From: Cladorrhinum sp. PSN259 | Lineage: Eukaryota; Ascomycota; Sordariomycetes; Sordariales; Podosporaceae | Length of the DNA: 64,000 nt | Assembly (NCBI GenBank): GCA_033725935.1 | Contig: MU867138.1 | Span: forward strand, 55,534-119,533 | Reading direction: 5' to 3' | In this document: one piece after another, positions 1 to 11,248 of the stretch | How the letters are laid out: each line of letters starts with the position of its first letter | Position numbering within the stretch: position 1 is the first letter of the stretch | The notes under the pieces: generated by a model | What the model was told of the DNA's origin: nothing | Seen by the model: the letters and a program-made list of their open reading frames with translations, nothing else | Database searches by the model: none | Program-made: the position numbers and the translations under genes

Positions 1-1129
1 TCCTATTCGAGACCCCATTCGATCAGGTGTAAAGTCCGGAGATGGAGACCGAGAACGACACAGGTAATTGCTAGCTGCACCGGGACGGAGAAGATAATGG
101 GAGGCTGTGGATTGTGGCGAGAGAGCCTCAGGGGACTGGACCTTGTCCACAACGACTTGGACTGGTTTTGCGAAAGGTTTGGTGCGTATCTTTGATGGAA
201 GGGTCTGTTCAAAGCCTTCGGCACAGGCAACCCGTTCTATGTCCTTGAAGTACTATTCAATGTTAGAAATGGAGAATAAGAGGAAAACCAGTCCGCTGGG
301 AGTGTAATGTACTTTGACTGTCTTGACCTGCAACTCTAGGGTTGCGTCTTCGTCGCAGATTATCATGGGATGCGGATGTAACTGGAGGGCCGAGAGTGTC
401 CACATGTGGTTCACGCCTTGTTCGATGCATCGCTGGAGGGCGAGGGCTTTGCGGGCTCCCAGAACCACGGCGACAACTTCGCGAGCCTCAAGGATAGTGT
501 GAACCCCAACTGTCAAGGCCATCTTCGGTACCAGATCTAGATTGTCACTAAAGAATCGGCTGTTGGCAAGGATTGTGTCGTAGGCGAGCGTCTTGACACG
601 GGCCCGGGAAGCAAGGCTCGAGCCGGGCTCATTGAATGCGATGTGCCCGTCCTCCCCAATACCCGCTAAGAATAGGTCGATACCACCCACAGCTTTGATT
701 TTAGCCTCATACGCAATGCATTCGGCTTCGAGGTCGAGTGCATTGCCGTCAAGGATATTGACATTACTTGGATAAATATTGACGTGTGAGAAGAGGTGCT
801 TCCACATGAAGGAATGATAGCTGCCTTCGTGGTCGCGAGGAATACCGATGTATTCGTCCTGGAGGTTATGATTAGATTATCCGACATTCAAGAGTGGGGA
901 GTATATCCATGGTTACCATGTTGAATGTCACGACATTCTCAAACGAGATTTCGCCAGATTTGTATTTTTCCACCAGAGTGCGATAGACACCCAGAGGGCT
1001 GGAGCCGGTTGGAAGGCCAAGAACAAAAGGGGTTTCCTGCGTCGGAGAAAATTCCTTGATTCGCTCGGCAATGTAGTTGGCCGCATATGAGCTGGCCGCA
1101 TCCTCGTCGTCCCTGATGATGAACCTCAT
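1..1129 (-). CDS. NAG1: Glucosamine-6-phosphate deaminase (3' end cut by window edge)
   Basis: This enzyme converts glucosamine-6-phosphate to fructose-6-phosphate and ammonia, the last step of GlcNAc catabolism, in the cytosol. The exons I infer are 1129-917, 858-313 and 252-1. The introns are 859-916 and 253-312, and the frame is open across both. Family motifs are in order: LGLPTGSSPLGVY near residues 38-50, FNMDEYIG spanning the first splice junction, and LAGIGEDGHIAFNEPGSSL with the catalytic Asp/His/Glu set. After the second intron the protein continues as YFKDIERVA and runs off the left edge without a stop, so 337 codons are visible. The C-terminal tail is Ser/Pro-rich and longer than the bacterial NagB core. 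It diverges from the putative GlcNAc kinase gene at 2888, as expected for a co-regulated pair. Family assignment is firm; the symbol follows the Candida naming. Confidence 0.93.
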
Positions 1130-2887
1130 TGTGATTTCTAGACAGCAGTTGCCAGAAGGAGAATGTTGGATAGCCTGAAGTGGTCAGGTAGCTTCGGGTG
1201 CAGGTGTCTCGAGGAAAGCTAATTGGAAGGAAGGGTCGATATAGGTTTGGAAAACTCGTCCTTGGATTCTCGTACACTCCCTTTCAGCGCCGAGGATCTC
1301 GAGACCCTTCCCAAAGTGATAGCACACACGCAGCCTTTCCAGCAACCACCACACCGGAAGACATCGGCATCGTTGCAAAAAATCTAACTAATTACCAATT
1401 ACTGTAACGCCGCCGACATCAGACCGAGTAGGACAGGTTACAGCTAGCGGATAACACCGGCGATGACATCGGCCTTGACGAGTGAGAGGTGATAAGAATG
1501 GAACGTTCATCCACTGTGGCCCCTCATGCTGGGCGTGAACAAACGTTGTGCAAAGGCGGGGATTACCTAGAACTTTCGCAACGGGTGACTCGTGAAAAAT
1601 CCATTCAGAACTAACCTAGAAGGTACACGCTATTGGAATCTAGGGTATCTACCTGATGTCAGACGATATACACACCATGTATCCAGGTTGTTTATTGACC
1701 ATCTTTTTGTTACCCAGCTCGCCCACCCCTTCCACCAGCATGAAAGTGGTAGAAGGGATAAGTCCTACTTGGGCGTTCTTGCTGAATCACCGCGGCAGAA
1801 CTTTGATTGGGAACTCCGGATATTATTTTCCCATCGCGGCCGAAACGACGCCCATGATGCTTTTGACAACTTTGTTCTTGCCAGTTGACATCTGATTTAA
1901 GCTTTCACATGGTCTGTGCTCTACATCTGAACTTGGCAAGCTGAGCTGGGCCAAGCTGCATGTCGATCCCCACCCCGCCGGGATCAGTGCGGCCAGTGCA
2001 TGGTGCTCCCCTGAACACCCGAGCTGCCCCTGTTGCCCCACGGCTTTCTCTGTCATCCATCCCCCATCCATCCCACCAAAAAAAGTTGGATCGGAATAGC
2101 CAAGGCAACGTTACGTTTCTCTCCTTCCCTCTCCCCGAACGGACGACGGCGCCCATCCATGGATCCTCCTTCCTGCAGATTTACCTTTTACTTGCGACAA
2201 GCGTCCAAGGCGGCATCATCTGAACTGGTGGATGCCAAGTGGATCTCCAACGCTTACCCACCTTGGGTACCTGGATGAAGTGCATTGCGCTTAGTTTCCC
2301 CACGCTCGCGCATTCGTTGTTCAAGTGGCTCCTGTCAGTCGTTTCCGTTTCCGTGCTCTCCCCTAATTGCGATGCCTCCTCAACCTTCTCGTCCCGCTCC
2401 ATCAACTTCTGTTACACACGGCATCGCGGCATCCCAGCGGTTTGCCATTGGTCAACGACGTCTCCCCTGTCTTCTTCCATTCTTTGCCGCAATATCGTCC
2501 AAATTTCATTTTCCACCCACAAGTAGCCTGCCTGCAACCTCATTGGCACTATTATTGGCCTCCCTCAATATTCACCACCATCCTGACATCTGTCAGTCTG
2601 TCGTAACTTCTGCGGCAGGTTCCATTTTTCCGTGGCAGCCTTTTTACACGGAACAGACCGCCAGCCAGCGGCAGTCCACTGTGGTCTGTGTTTACTTGGC
2701 GTAGTGTTAGATCTTCGCTGGGAGAGGATGCTCGGCAGGTAACTTTGTGAATCTCGTATTGGGATGCACACCCATTTCTCTACCCGCCAACGTTTTCTCC
2801 TGTCCAGATGATTTAAAAGAGAGCGTGTCCCCCGCAATAAACAGCAAGATCTCGCCTTGCTGTGTCATGCGGCCGCTTACCTCTGCC
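1130..2887. promoter_or_regulatory. Divergent intergenic region between deaminase and kinase genes
   Basis: About 1.76 kb separates the two start codons, and no convincing coding frame lies in it. Pyrimidine-rich stretches near 2290-2530 are typical of filamentous fungal promoters. By position it should hold the shared control region of the deaminase and kinase genes. I looked by eye for an Ndt80-type core (CRCAAA) and saw no clear cluster of sites, so no specific operator is claimed. Confidence 0.5.
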
Positions 2888-4605
2888 ATGGCATCGCTTC
2901 GTGATGTCCTTGTGGCCGCCTTAAAGTCCCTCCTGCGGGGGAAGTCCTTTCTCCAGGCTCTTCTAACCTTTTGGACAACAAGTTCGGCTGCTACACCAAG
3001 CAATAAAATCACAACCTCCGCAGCCGATTTTCTCGCCGAAGCTGAACAGCTAATTCTCGGACCTGTTACTGGCAACCAACTCAAGAAGCTCGCACGGAAA
3101 CTGAAGCACGAATTTAAGGATGCCCTCAAGTCAAACCCAGCCTGTATGCTTCCTTCTTACAATTCACAACTACCTACGGGGCATGAGCCAGGCGAGTTTC
3201 TTGCACTCGATGTTGGAGGGTCAACTTTGCGGGTTGCGTTAGTCGAGTTAAGGGGTCGAACGGTTCCGGGCTCCGAGAGTGTAATCGTCCGCATGGATTC
3301 GTTCAAGATCGATAGCGATATCAGAAACCTTAGTGGAAGAAAATTCTTTGATTGGATGGCCGAGAAAATACACCAAACAGTAGCCAGAGACAGCGAAAAA
3401 GGACACAGCCCTGAGACGCCACTTCTCATGGGGCTGGCGTGGAGTTTCCCTATAGAGTACGTTTTCAGTCAGCCGCTCTCTCATGTTGTCGAGATGTACT
3501 TACATAGACAGGCAAACATCATCGAAAGGGGGCAACCTCTCTGGAATGGGCAAAGGTTTTTTGGCAGCTGATGGTTTACTGGGCCAAGATTTGGGAGAAA
3601 TCATCAAAATTTCCTGTCAGCAAAAGGGGTTACACGTCGAGCTATCAGCCATCGTCAACGACTCGAGTGCGACGTTATTATCTGCGGCTTACGTTTCTCC
3701 GTCCACGAGGTTCGGCCTTATCCTCGGGACAGGAGTCAACATCGCCGGGCATCTCCCCGTCACCACCATCGGCCGGCCGAAATATGGTGAGCGCCCAGAC
3801 AGTTGGCATGAGAAAGCAAGTCACGTAATCGTCAACACCGAGTTGGGCATGTTCGGCAAGGGTATTCTGCCCCTGACCAAATGGGATCACCTCCTAAAGA
3901 AAGCCCACCCTCTCCCAGATTTTCAGCCGCTGGAACATCTAGTCAGCGGGTATTATCTCGGTGAAATTTGCCGATATGCTCTACTCGAAGCCATCCAACA
4001 GACCGGCATCTTTGGGGGTGTTGTCCCTCCATCATTGCATACACCATACTCCCTCGACACAGAGACCCTCTCTTTCATCGAAGCGTAAGTCACGCCTTTT
4101 CACTCTTTAATCATTCTGTAGCCTAACGATTTATCCCAGCGACACATCTTCGTCCCTTTCCTCCGCTACCCAGCTCTTCCAACTCCGCCACCCCTCATCT
4201 AATGAACCAACGACTCTCGACATTGCCTTCATCCGTACCTTAGCATCGTATATCTCCCGTCGGTCTGCAGCTATTGTTGCTGCCTCACTCTTTGCACTCT
4301 GGGAACTTAAAGCTGAGACAGATCGTGACTTATTGTCTGCATTATCTGAGCGTTCGGCTTCCGGGGCGGATCTTATCAGCCAGACGGAAATGGAACTCAA
4401 GATCGCGCAAGAAATCACCACTGTGGCGTTTAATGGGTCTGTTATTGAGAATTACCCCGGGTACAAAGAGAGCCTGCAGGGGTATATTGATGGGCTGATT
4501 GCAGATGCCTCGGATGGAGCTGTTAAGGGTGCAGGTATGAAGCTGGTGCCAGCGAGAGAGAGTTCATTGCTAGGTGCGGCAGTTGCTCTGGCTTGTCTGA
4601 GCTAA
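2888..4605 (+). CDS. Hexokinase-family protein, probable N-acetylglucosamine kinase
   Basis: The likely role is ATP-dependent phosphorylation of GlcNAc to GlcNAc-6-phosphate, the entry step of the pathway. Exons are 2888-3456, 3512-4084 and 4140-4605, giving 535 aa. I chose ATG 2888 because it has the better context (gccATGgca); an in-frame ATG at 2867 would add seven residues. Hexokinase signatures are present: phosphate loop LALDVGGSTLRVALVEL near residue 105, a sugar-binding segment GLAWSFPIEQ, NDSSATLLS with the catalytic Asp retained, and the adenosine-side segment GSVIENYPGYKESL near the C-terminus. The sugar-binding segment departs from glucose hexokinases (AWSFP for TFSFP/TFSYP, and MGKGF where RWTKGF is usual). 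That, plus its place in the cluster, fits the HXK1-type GlcNAc kinases. Substrate is inference; another sugar kinase or a regulatory hexokinase remains possible. Confidence 0.85.
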
Positions 4606-5317
4606 TTGTAGCTCAGAGGTTCTGGATAATGTATCCGTAATGGCTTTCATTTCATTTCTTTGAGTCTGATGAGAGAGATATGGCAGTAACCGAGGGTTGC
4701 TACCTGTTTATAAGGGGTTGTGCATAGAGAAAGATGCTCTCAGAGTGCGGAGCAGTAAATAGAAAGTGATGAAGTGCAAACATATCCGTCTTTTTATATA
4801 TATCCTGAGATAGTGATATGGAAAGACAGTAGAAGTTATCTCGAGACTATCTGGCCATGAAGCTTTTTGAATCAGCTCAATAGCTGTTTCTGGGTCATCA
4901 ATCCTGCCAAGCTACATAACATCAACTCTCCACATCTTACATGCACCCAACAAACCAAAGGTTGTGAAATCTTGTTCGTTGAAATGTTGCGGCGCCTATG
5001 AATCCATCAACACAGAACATTTATCATCCAAAAATAGACCCTGTCCTTTTTTTCAAAACTTGCTTCCCCGTAGCATGCATATATATCAATCACTACTTGC
5101 CCCTCTCAATAGTCCCAACCAAAAAAAAAAAAAACTCGTTCGCCTCCCTTGGATATCAACAGAAAGGAAGAAACCACATGAAGGAAAAGGACTTTCCATC
5201 TGACGTTGAACATATAGACACACATACCACTTTAGAAAAAGAGAAACACCCCATCGCCCCAAAAAAATAAATTTCCAAAAAAAATAAAACCCCCAAAAAG
5301 GGAAAAAGATACAGCAA
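4606..5317. other. Convergent 3' intergenic region
   Basis: This segment separates the 3' ends of the kinase gene and the Ndt80-like gene, which converge. It is AT-rich with A-tracts (for example near 5120-5135 and 5268-5300) and probably consists of both 3' UTRs. I see no coding frame worth proposing. Confidence 0.5.
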
Positions 5318-7304
5318 TCATTCAGCAGCAAAATACCTCTTGGTCTTACTCCTAACCTGCTGCGCCTTCACCTCTGGCGGCACAATAGTGTGATGTACCA
5401 CGTGCGGTCTGTAAATTGCATCGACTGGTGGCATCCTTTTTTTTGGTCTTATGTCAGCCACACATCGTCACTAGATTGACAGCTCGTTACAAATTTTTTT
5501 TAATTTTTTTTGGTTGAATAAAAAAAAAAAAACTTACCAATCGTCCAAACTCAAAGGAAAATACTCGTATAGCATATCCGCCGTCTCCAACGGACTGGCG
5601 AGCGGATTATTACTACCGTTGCCACTTCCAACGCTGGCATCACTGTTGACTCGCTGCGGCGGCTGCTGCTGTCCTGAATGTCGTTGACGAGAATACGAAT
5701 TATTCGTCGTCGTCGTTGACCCCACACGATGATGGGCGTCTTTCCCTTTGCCTAACCCGCCGCCGCCGTAGGAAGGTTTTGGAACCAGTGGGCTTTCCCC
5801 TCCTGACGAGTTGGACCGGGCAGTTGTTGGGGGACTTCGCTGTTCCTCCTCGGATAAGGATAAAGTAATAGGGAGCGGCCGAGATTTTGGGTTCCCTTTT
5901 GAAGGTGAAATAGAATTGTTATGAGTGAAGGCGTTGTTATTGTTGTTTTCTAAAGCTCCCCAAGATGGCACTGGGGGTCTGTTAAGGTTGGGTGAGGAGG
6001 AAGAGACAGCTAGTTTCTTGTTTGGATGCTGGGTTTGAGATTGGGGGTTGAATGGTCTAGGCGTGGATGAGGTCCAGTCGGGCTGTTTGTGAAGGTTGTT
6101 AGATCGTAGGAAATCAGGGGGGGGGGAGGGGTACGAAATAGACAAACCTGTTGATACCGCGGAATCTCCCTCATTGGCCCCGTGCTTGGCCCGGAGAGCC
6201 CCTCTATGCTTCTCTTCTCAGCAATTGCTCGCTTGTCTCCTGCCCCTCCTGTCAAGGGCACATCTTTGCGGCTGTCAAAGTTGCGTGGGCTGCGGCCTCG
6301 GACAATAACGGGGCCGGATTGGATCTCGGCAATTTTGATGTGCTCGCCATTTTTGGATTTGACTAGGAGGTTTATTTGGACCACATAATGCTGCTGCAGA
6401 CCCTTCCGTCGGCCATTGTTCGCTGTGGCGTGCTTGAATTGGAGCCGTTTCCATGCGACAGGGATGGAGATTTGGTTACTCCCGTCGTCCATTTCCTGCC
6501 CGCCTGATAGATCAAGGGGAACAATCGGTGGTGCCCCGGCTGATTTTGTCGATTCAATGTCTCCTCCGCCCAGGGCTGGATTGCTGCTCTTCCATGGAAC
6601 AGAAATGATTTCGGTGGCCTTCCCATCGATACTCTCGATTGCCGTGATTGATGCCGCCAAATCTATAGCTGGCGCTTGTCGTCCTTGCTCGTCGATATAC
6701 TGCGCCAGATGGCGAGGCAAGGTAATCTGACCGGAACATTGCCAGAGGTTCCGTCGGTAGCAGGTGAGCTCAAGCGGTCGGTTCGGATTACTATCTGCGC
6801 CAAAGACATCTTCGGCGACAAAGAACATGCCGTACAGTTCGGCGGTCATGGAGGGACTGACGAATTGACCGGTGCTATCGACGAGTGTTGCCTTGCCCAG
6901 TATTGGGACACCAAATCCCAGCAATTTGTTGTCGAGCTCTTGAGGCGACGCGGCATCTCCATTGTACGCCTCGGTAATTTCTGCGGCGGTGAGGGCTGCG
7001 GTGTCGCCGAATGGTCGGGCCGTGTAGGAGAATGGGTCGTCGAAGCCGGTGCCGAAGGCGTCGAAGTCGTAAGTGGGAGTAAAAGGCAGATTTGAGAGGC
7101 CGTGAACGGACTCGCTGTGAAGCGCGCGAAACAGGCTCCATTAGTGCTTGGTCCAATGCGACGGGGCATAGCTACTCACAGGAGCGACTCATCAAAGGTC
7201 ATATTAGCATCGAAGGTGTCGATTCCCAAAGATTGGCCGGAAGCAGTCAGCCCCAGGGCGTCGGCGCCCGGGGTGGCGCCTGGCATAGAACTGAAGTTGG
7301 CCAT
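5318..7304 (-). CDS. RON1: Ndt80/PhoG-type transcription factor, RON1-like regulator of GlcNAc catabolism
   Basis: This is a predicted nuclear DNA-binding protein of 584 aa. Exons are 7304-7180, 7114-6148, 6082-5538 and 5435-5318. The central exon carries the Ndt80-type immunoglobulin-fold domain. Recognisable parts are LLGFGVPILGKATLVDSTGQ, the run ending ELTCYRRNLWQCSG, and IPVAWKRLQFKHATANNGRRKG, followed by HYVVQINLLVK and SGPVIVRGRSPRNF near the domain end. The C-terminal half is Ser/Pro/Asn/Gln-rich and low in complexity, as in activation regions. A last exon of 39 codons (WMPPVDAIYRPHVVHH onward, ending RYFAAE) is supported by the splice sites and its dense coding content. If intron 3 is retained, the protein stops at DDW. 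Linkage to the sensor and the three enzymes is why I call it RON1-like rather than a meiotic NDT80. Confidence 0.88.
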
Positions 7305-8219
7305 CTCATCCTTTATCTAAAGTCCGTATGCGACAATCTGGGTGGCTTTCGCGACCATATAGCGTTGACGGGCTATGCGACCATTACACAAGGCGTGGTT
7401 AGACCGAAAGATTAGAACCTAGTCAACGGCGGTCAAAATTGAGGCAAGCGAACCCGGAGTCCGGACGGTTGATCTGGGGATGTTTGGAGGATCGCGAAGC
7501 GAAAGAGAGGGTTGATTGGCCCGCGACCATCAATGTGAAAATGCGGCTGGCTAAAACGTCTGCCGCTTTAAACAGGGCAGAATCGGATATCCCTATAAGA
7601 GAGGACTGCTGCCACCCACAGCGGGCGAACCCCCTTCCAAGTTGTGGCCGTTGTCGAGTGCACGGGGACCCCTGCAAGTGCGCCGTTGCCAATTCTTTAG
7701 CGCCATCATCAGGGGACTCCCGCTAAGATCGAGGGATCTGATTTAAGCCAAGGTATCACAACATACTATTAGGTAACTGGCGCATCACCTCCCTACTTTA
7801 TCTAACATGAGTGGGTGGAAAGTGTGTGTAAACACTTGTATATCAGATATTTCCAAGTTACTAAAAGACTGGGAATTTATTTAATTATGCAAGCATGGAT
7901 GCCCATTCCAGGTCACGCCGACTGATCCAGAATGATTTTGGCACGTTTTCCCCAGATTTACGGGTCATCCCGCAGCCTCTTTAGCGGCGTCATAACGTTT
8001 TTGCGGGGAAATGTCTGGAGCTTAGCTGTCTTGTGGTGGCGGGGTTTCAACTTTCGACCTGTCAAACATACATACATCCTGTTCATCTGATCATGATTCG
8101 TCACATGAAATGAAATATGGCATGTGAATGTGCTAGGACAGCTGTCTCTGTTCAAAGTGGGAAAAAGGGAAGAAAAAACATGGAAATCCTTTGAAACTGG
8201 AACCCCTCCCCCCCATCCC
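7305..8219. promoter_or_regulatory. Upstream region of the Ndt80-like gene
   Basis: This lies between the Ndt80-like start codon and the stop of the sensor gene on the same strand. It should contain the Ndt80-like promoter and the sensor's 3' UTR. An upstream ATG at 7309 begins a 20-codon frame overlapping the true start. I see no other coding frame. Confidence 0.5.
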
Positions 8220-11200
8220 CTATTTCATGTAGGCCAGATCCTGCCACTGCTCGACTGTCAGCTACTCCATGACATCAACAGTTATGCATCAAAGGAGTGC
8301 AGCACTTACATTATCGACAGAATTGGTAAACTCTTCAAAGGATTCCAGGACCTCAAATCCCATTGCAAGCAACGGCTCAAACGCCTCCTCTTGCACCCAG
8401 CTCAGAATACTTCGACTAGATTTATGCGCCTTATTCTGCCTAACACCCATGAGTGCGAGACCCTGCATTGCCAGATTGGCTTGCGGTGTAGCAGGTGCAA
8501 TAATTGGAGCAACTATCCCTCCAACAAGGTGATTGGATGACTGCAACGTCGGCATAAGGCTAGCCAAAGGGCTTCCAGGGCTGGAGATAATCACTGTCCC
8601 TATCAGCATCTCACCAAGACCCTTTGCTCGAACAACGCCACATGTTTTGGTCTCTTGCAGTGCAGAGCGGTATAACTCATAGACTTCTGGATTGGCGTGA
8701 GTTGCAACGTGGGTAAGGACACCATCCGCATTTTCAAGGCCGTGTATCAGGTCAAAACTGATATTCGCTCGTTGGATACTCTGCAAGAGACCTTCTGGTG
8801 CGCCCCAGGTACTCAAATCCAGGATGACCATGTTTGCTAGGCGTCTGGGAAACTGCAAGTCCCAGCCACTGTTGATAAACCACGGCTTGAGCCCGGTGCT
8901 CTCGTCTGCTGGAAGCCCGAGGAAGACTCCGGGAAATGTCATTCCAAGTTGTATCTTCTTGGCGCCTCTTTTCTGTACCAAGCCTCGCAGTGCTCTTCGA
9001 TGCAATGACCGTCCGATGGAAAGGTTTCGTTTAGTCGGGTCAACGAAAAGGGCACCAATGATACCAGTGCCTTGTAAGTAGTATGTGGCACAAAATCCAT
9101 AAAGAGCGTGTGTGCTGCTATTGCGGACGACAAAATGGCCTTCCTCGATATTCGGATTGAAGAGCTCAAAAGCGTCAGCAGTGGTCGCCTGCAAGAACCT
9201 ATGTGCCGGCGCGCTAGCTCTGGCAAGGGATTGCAAAAGGTCATTGAGGCCTCTGGCGTCGCGCGATCGCTCGTATGGCTCCACAAGCCAATGTTGCCTT
9301 GACTTGACCACCTTTCTGCTCTTTCGCAGGGTGCCAGGAAGGGAACCTTGAGGTTTAATGTGACCACAGAGTGTTCGTACAAGCGCAGCCATGGCCATCT
9401 CAGTAAAGTCAAAGGTGCAAATGTAGGTTCCAATCGACTTGTCCATGGCGAAATCGTAAGGAGAGCTGACTGCAACCACCACTAACGACTTCTTTTGGCC
9501 AGTTGCTCTCAGCATTGAGCACATCATGGAAACATGCTTGGTGAATCCTGCCTGATACAGGTTTCTGTTCGCATCCGCGGTTACTATAACGATGCAAGAT
9601 GCACGGTGTATAAGGTTCTCGTGGACTGCTTGAATGTTAGTTTTCGTCGTTGCTTACACGGTAGACATGAGTAACTGACCTGGCCTGACTCCATTTGCGG
9701 TATACGATGTGTGTAATAATTTGCCATGTCTAGCTCGTGCGAGTGACCTCCCCAGCTCTCGAAACACTCCTTCGCCACTCATAATGACTCCTCTATCACG
9801 ATGCACCCACTTGTCGTGAACTGATAACGAGGCGTCAGATTTGTTCTTGAGCTCAAGAATACTCTTGGTCATGGAAGATGCGGGTAAGGGCTTGACAAGT
9901 GGTGTCAGCAACAGCAGTTCCTCTTCTTGATGCATTGACTCGTTGAGTGGGAGCAGCTTCTCATTGTCCCTTATCACTGTGACCGAATCGTCATAGGCCT
10001 TCAGAGAAAGAGCATGGTGGCTCGGGTGGATCTTGGACAGCAGAGAGATCCCCGCAGGATTGAGGGCTTTAGCCCACGACGTGCAAGAATTCTTCATCCT
10101 TAGAACACGCTTTAGAGAAGTGTAGATACGCTCTGTAGTCAAAAGTTCGTTCTCGACGCCTAGTTTGAGCCCCGAGATCGCTTCCAGCTGGACGTCGTAA
10201 GCGCGGCAAAGCAGAACCAGGTCACAGCCAGCCTCCACCGCCATAACGGTGCCAGTCTTGACACCAATCTCATTCCTTAGAGCTTCCATCTCGAGACACT
10301 CGGATATGGCAACTCCTGTGAAGCCCAGCTCATTCCTGAGCAAATCATCCACAACTTGATCAGACAAGCAAGCGTGGTTGACACTCATGGACGGGTTGGT
10401 GATACCACAACCGCCAACAAACATGGCATCCAAATTTCCTGTGGCGATGGCATTGCGAAATGGAACAAGAGCACCTAGTGATAATTCCTCAAGAGTCTGA
10501 GTGATTATGGGTATGTCGAGGCTGGAGCCAAGGAAGTCCAGATTCCCATACGAGGGAAAATGTTTTCCACACGTTGCTACGCCGGCATCCTTGTATCCAT
10601 TCATGGCAGCAATGCCGTACTGGGACACTTCTTGAGGGTCATCACTGGTCGCCCTCACACCAAGCGGCTGATACCGCGCATTGGTTAGGACATCGAGGAC
10701 TGGGCCGAGAATGAGGTTGACACCGACGGCAGAAACCTCGGTCGCAGTTGCCTTGGCGATCCTGTATGCTAGGTCGGCGCTACCGGCAGCAGCCTGGCCC
10801 ATGGCACTAGGAAACTGGCAGATGTAGTCTTCATCGTAAAGACTGTTTACACCACCGTTTTCCTGGTCCAGAGCAATCAACAAAGGCTGAGGATGGCCGG
10901 ATTGGTGGGCAATCGTTTGCAATTCTTGAACGAGCTTTGCAGTTTGTTGGGCGGCTGTGGAGGAGGTCAGCAAAGGTACGTTGTATGTGCACACCCAGCG
11001 CCGAGACGGAGGAAGCTACATTTGAGGTTCTTCGCGGTCAAGAGGATGGATCCAATATGGTGGTCTTCAATAAGGTTACGAATTTGGGGTGTGACCTCTG
11101 TGCCATCCCATCCCATAATCAGCATCTGTCCAATAGCCCTGAGGAGACGATGTCAGTATACGGGCAATTGAGTGAGGTTTCAGACGACAACAACGTACCA

Positions 11201-11248
11201 GTCCAAGTCCTGGAACAGTGGGTCCAGATCTCCATCCAACTTGGCCAT
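8220..11248 (-). CDS. NGS1: NGS1-like GlcNAc sensor: GH3 domain fused to GNAT acetyltransferase
   Basis: The protein has 933 aa from five exons: 11248-11199, 11138-11020, 10954-9680, 9625-8310 and 8261-8220. The N-terminal half is a glycoside hydrolase family 3 domain of the NagZ type (IGQMLIMGWDGTEVTPQIRN, ALDQENGGV near 85-91, KHFPSYG at 187-193, GFTGVAISECLEMEAL near 267-282). The C-terminal half is a GNAT domain (GALFVDPTKRNLSIGRSLHRRAL near 672-694) with a second GNAT-like segment behind it. In Candida, Ngs1 of this layout binds GlcNAc through its GH3 part and acts as a histone acetyltransferase at catabolic genes. Here the usual NagZ residues appear changed (SEC for SDD, FPSYG for FPGHG), which suits sensing rather than catalysis. 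The final 13-codon exon (LTVEQWQDLAYMK) rests on splice sites alone. ATG 11248 is the first in-frame ATG. Confidence 0.9.

Noticed and set aside
5318..7304. Calling the Ndt80-like gene a meiotic NDT80
   Set aside because: The domain alone cannot tell the paralogues apart; the genomic context with four GlcNAc genes favours the RON1 type.
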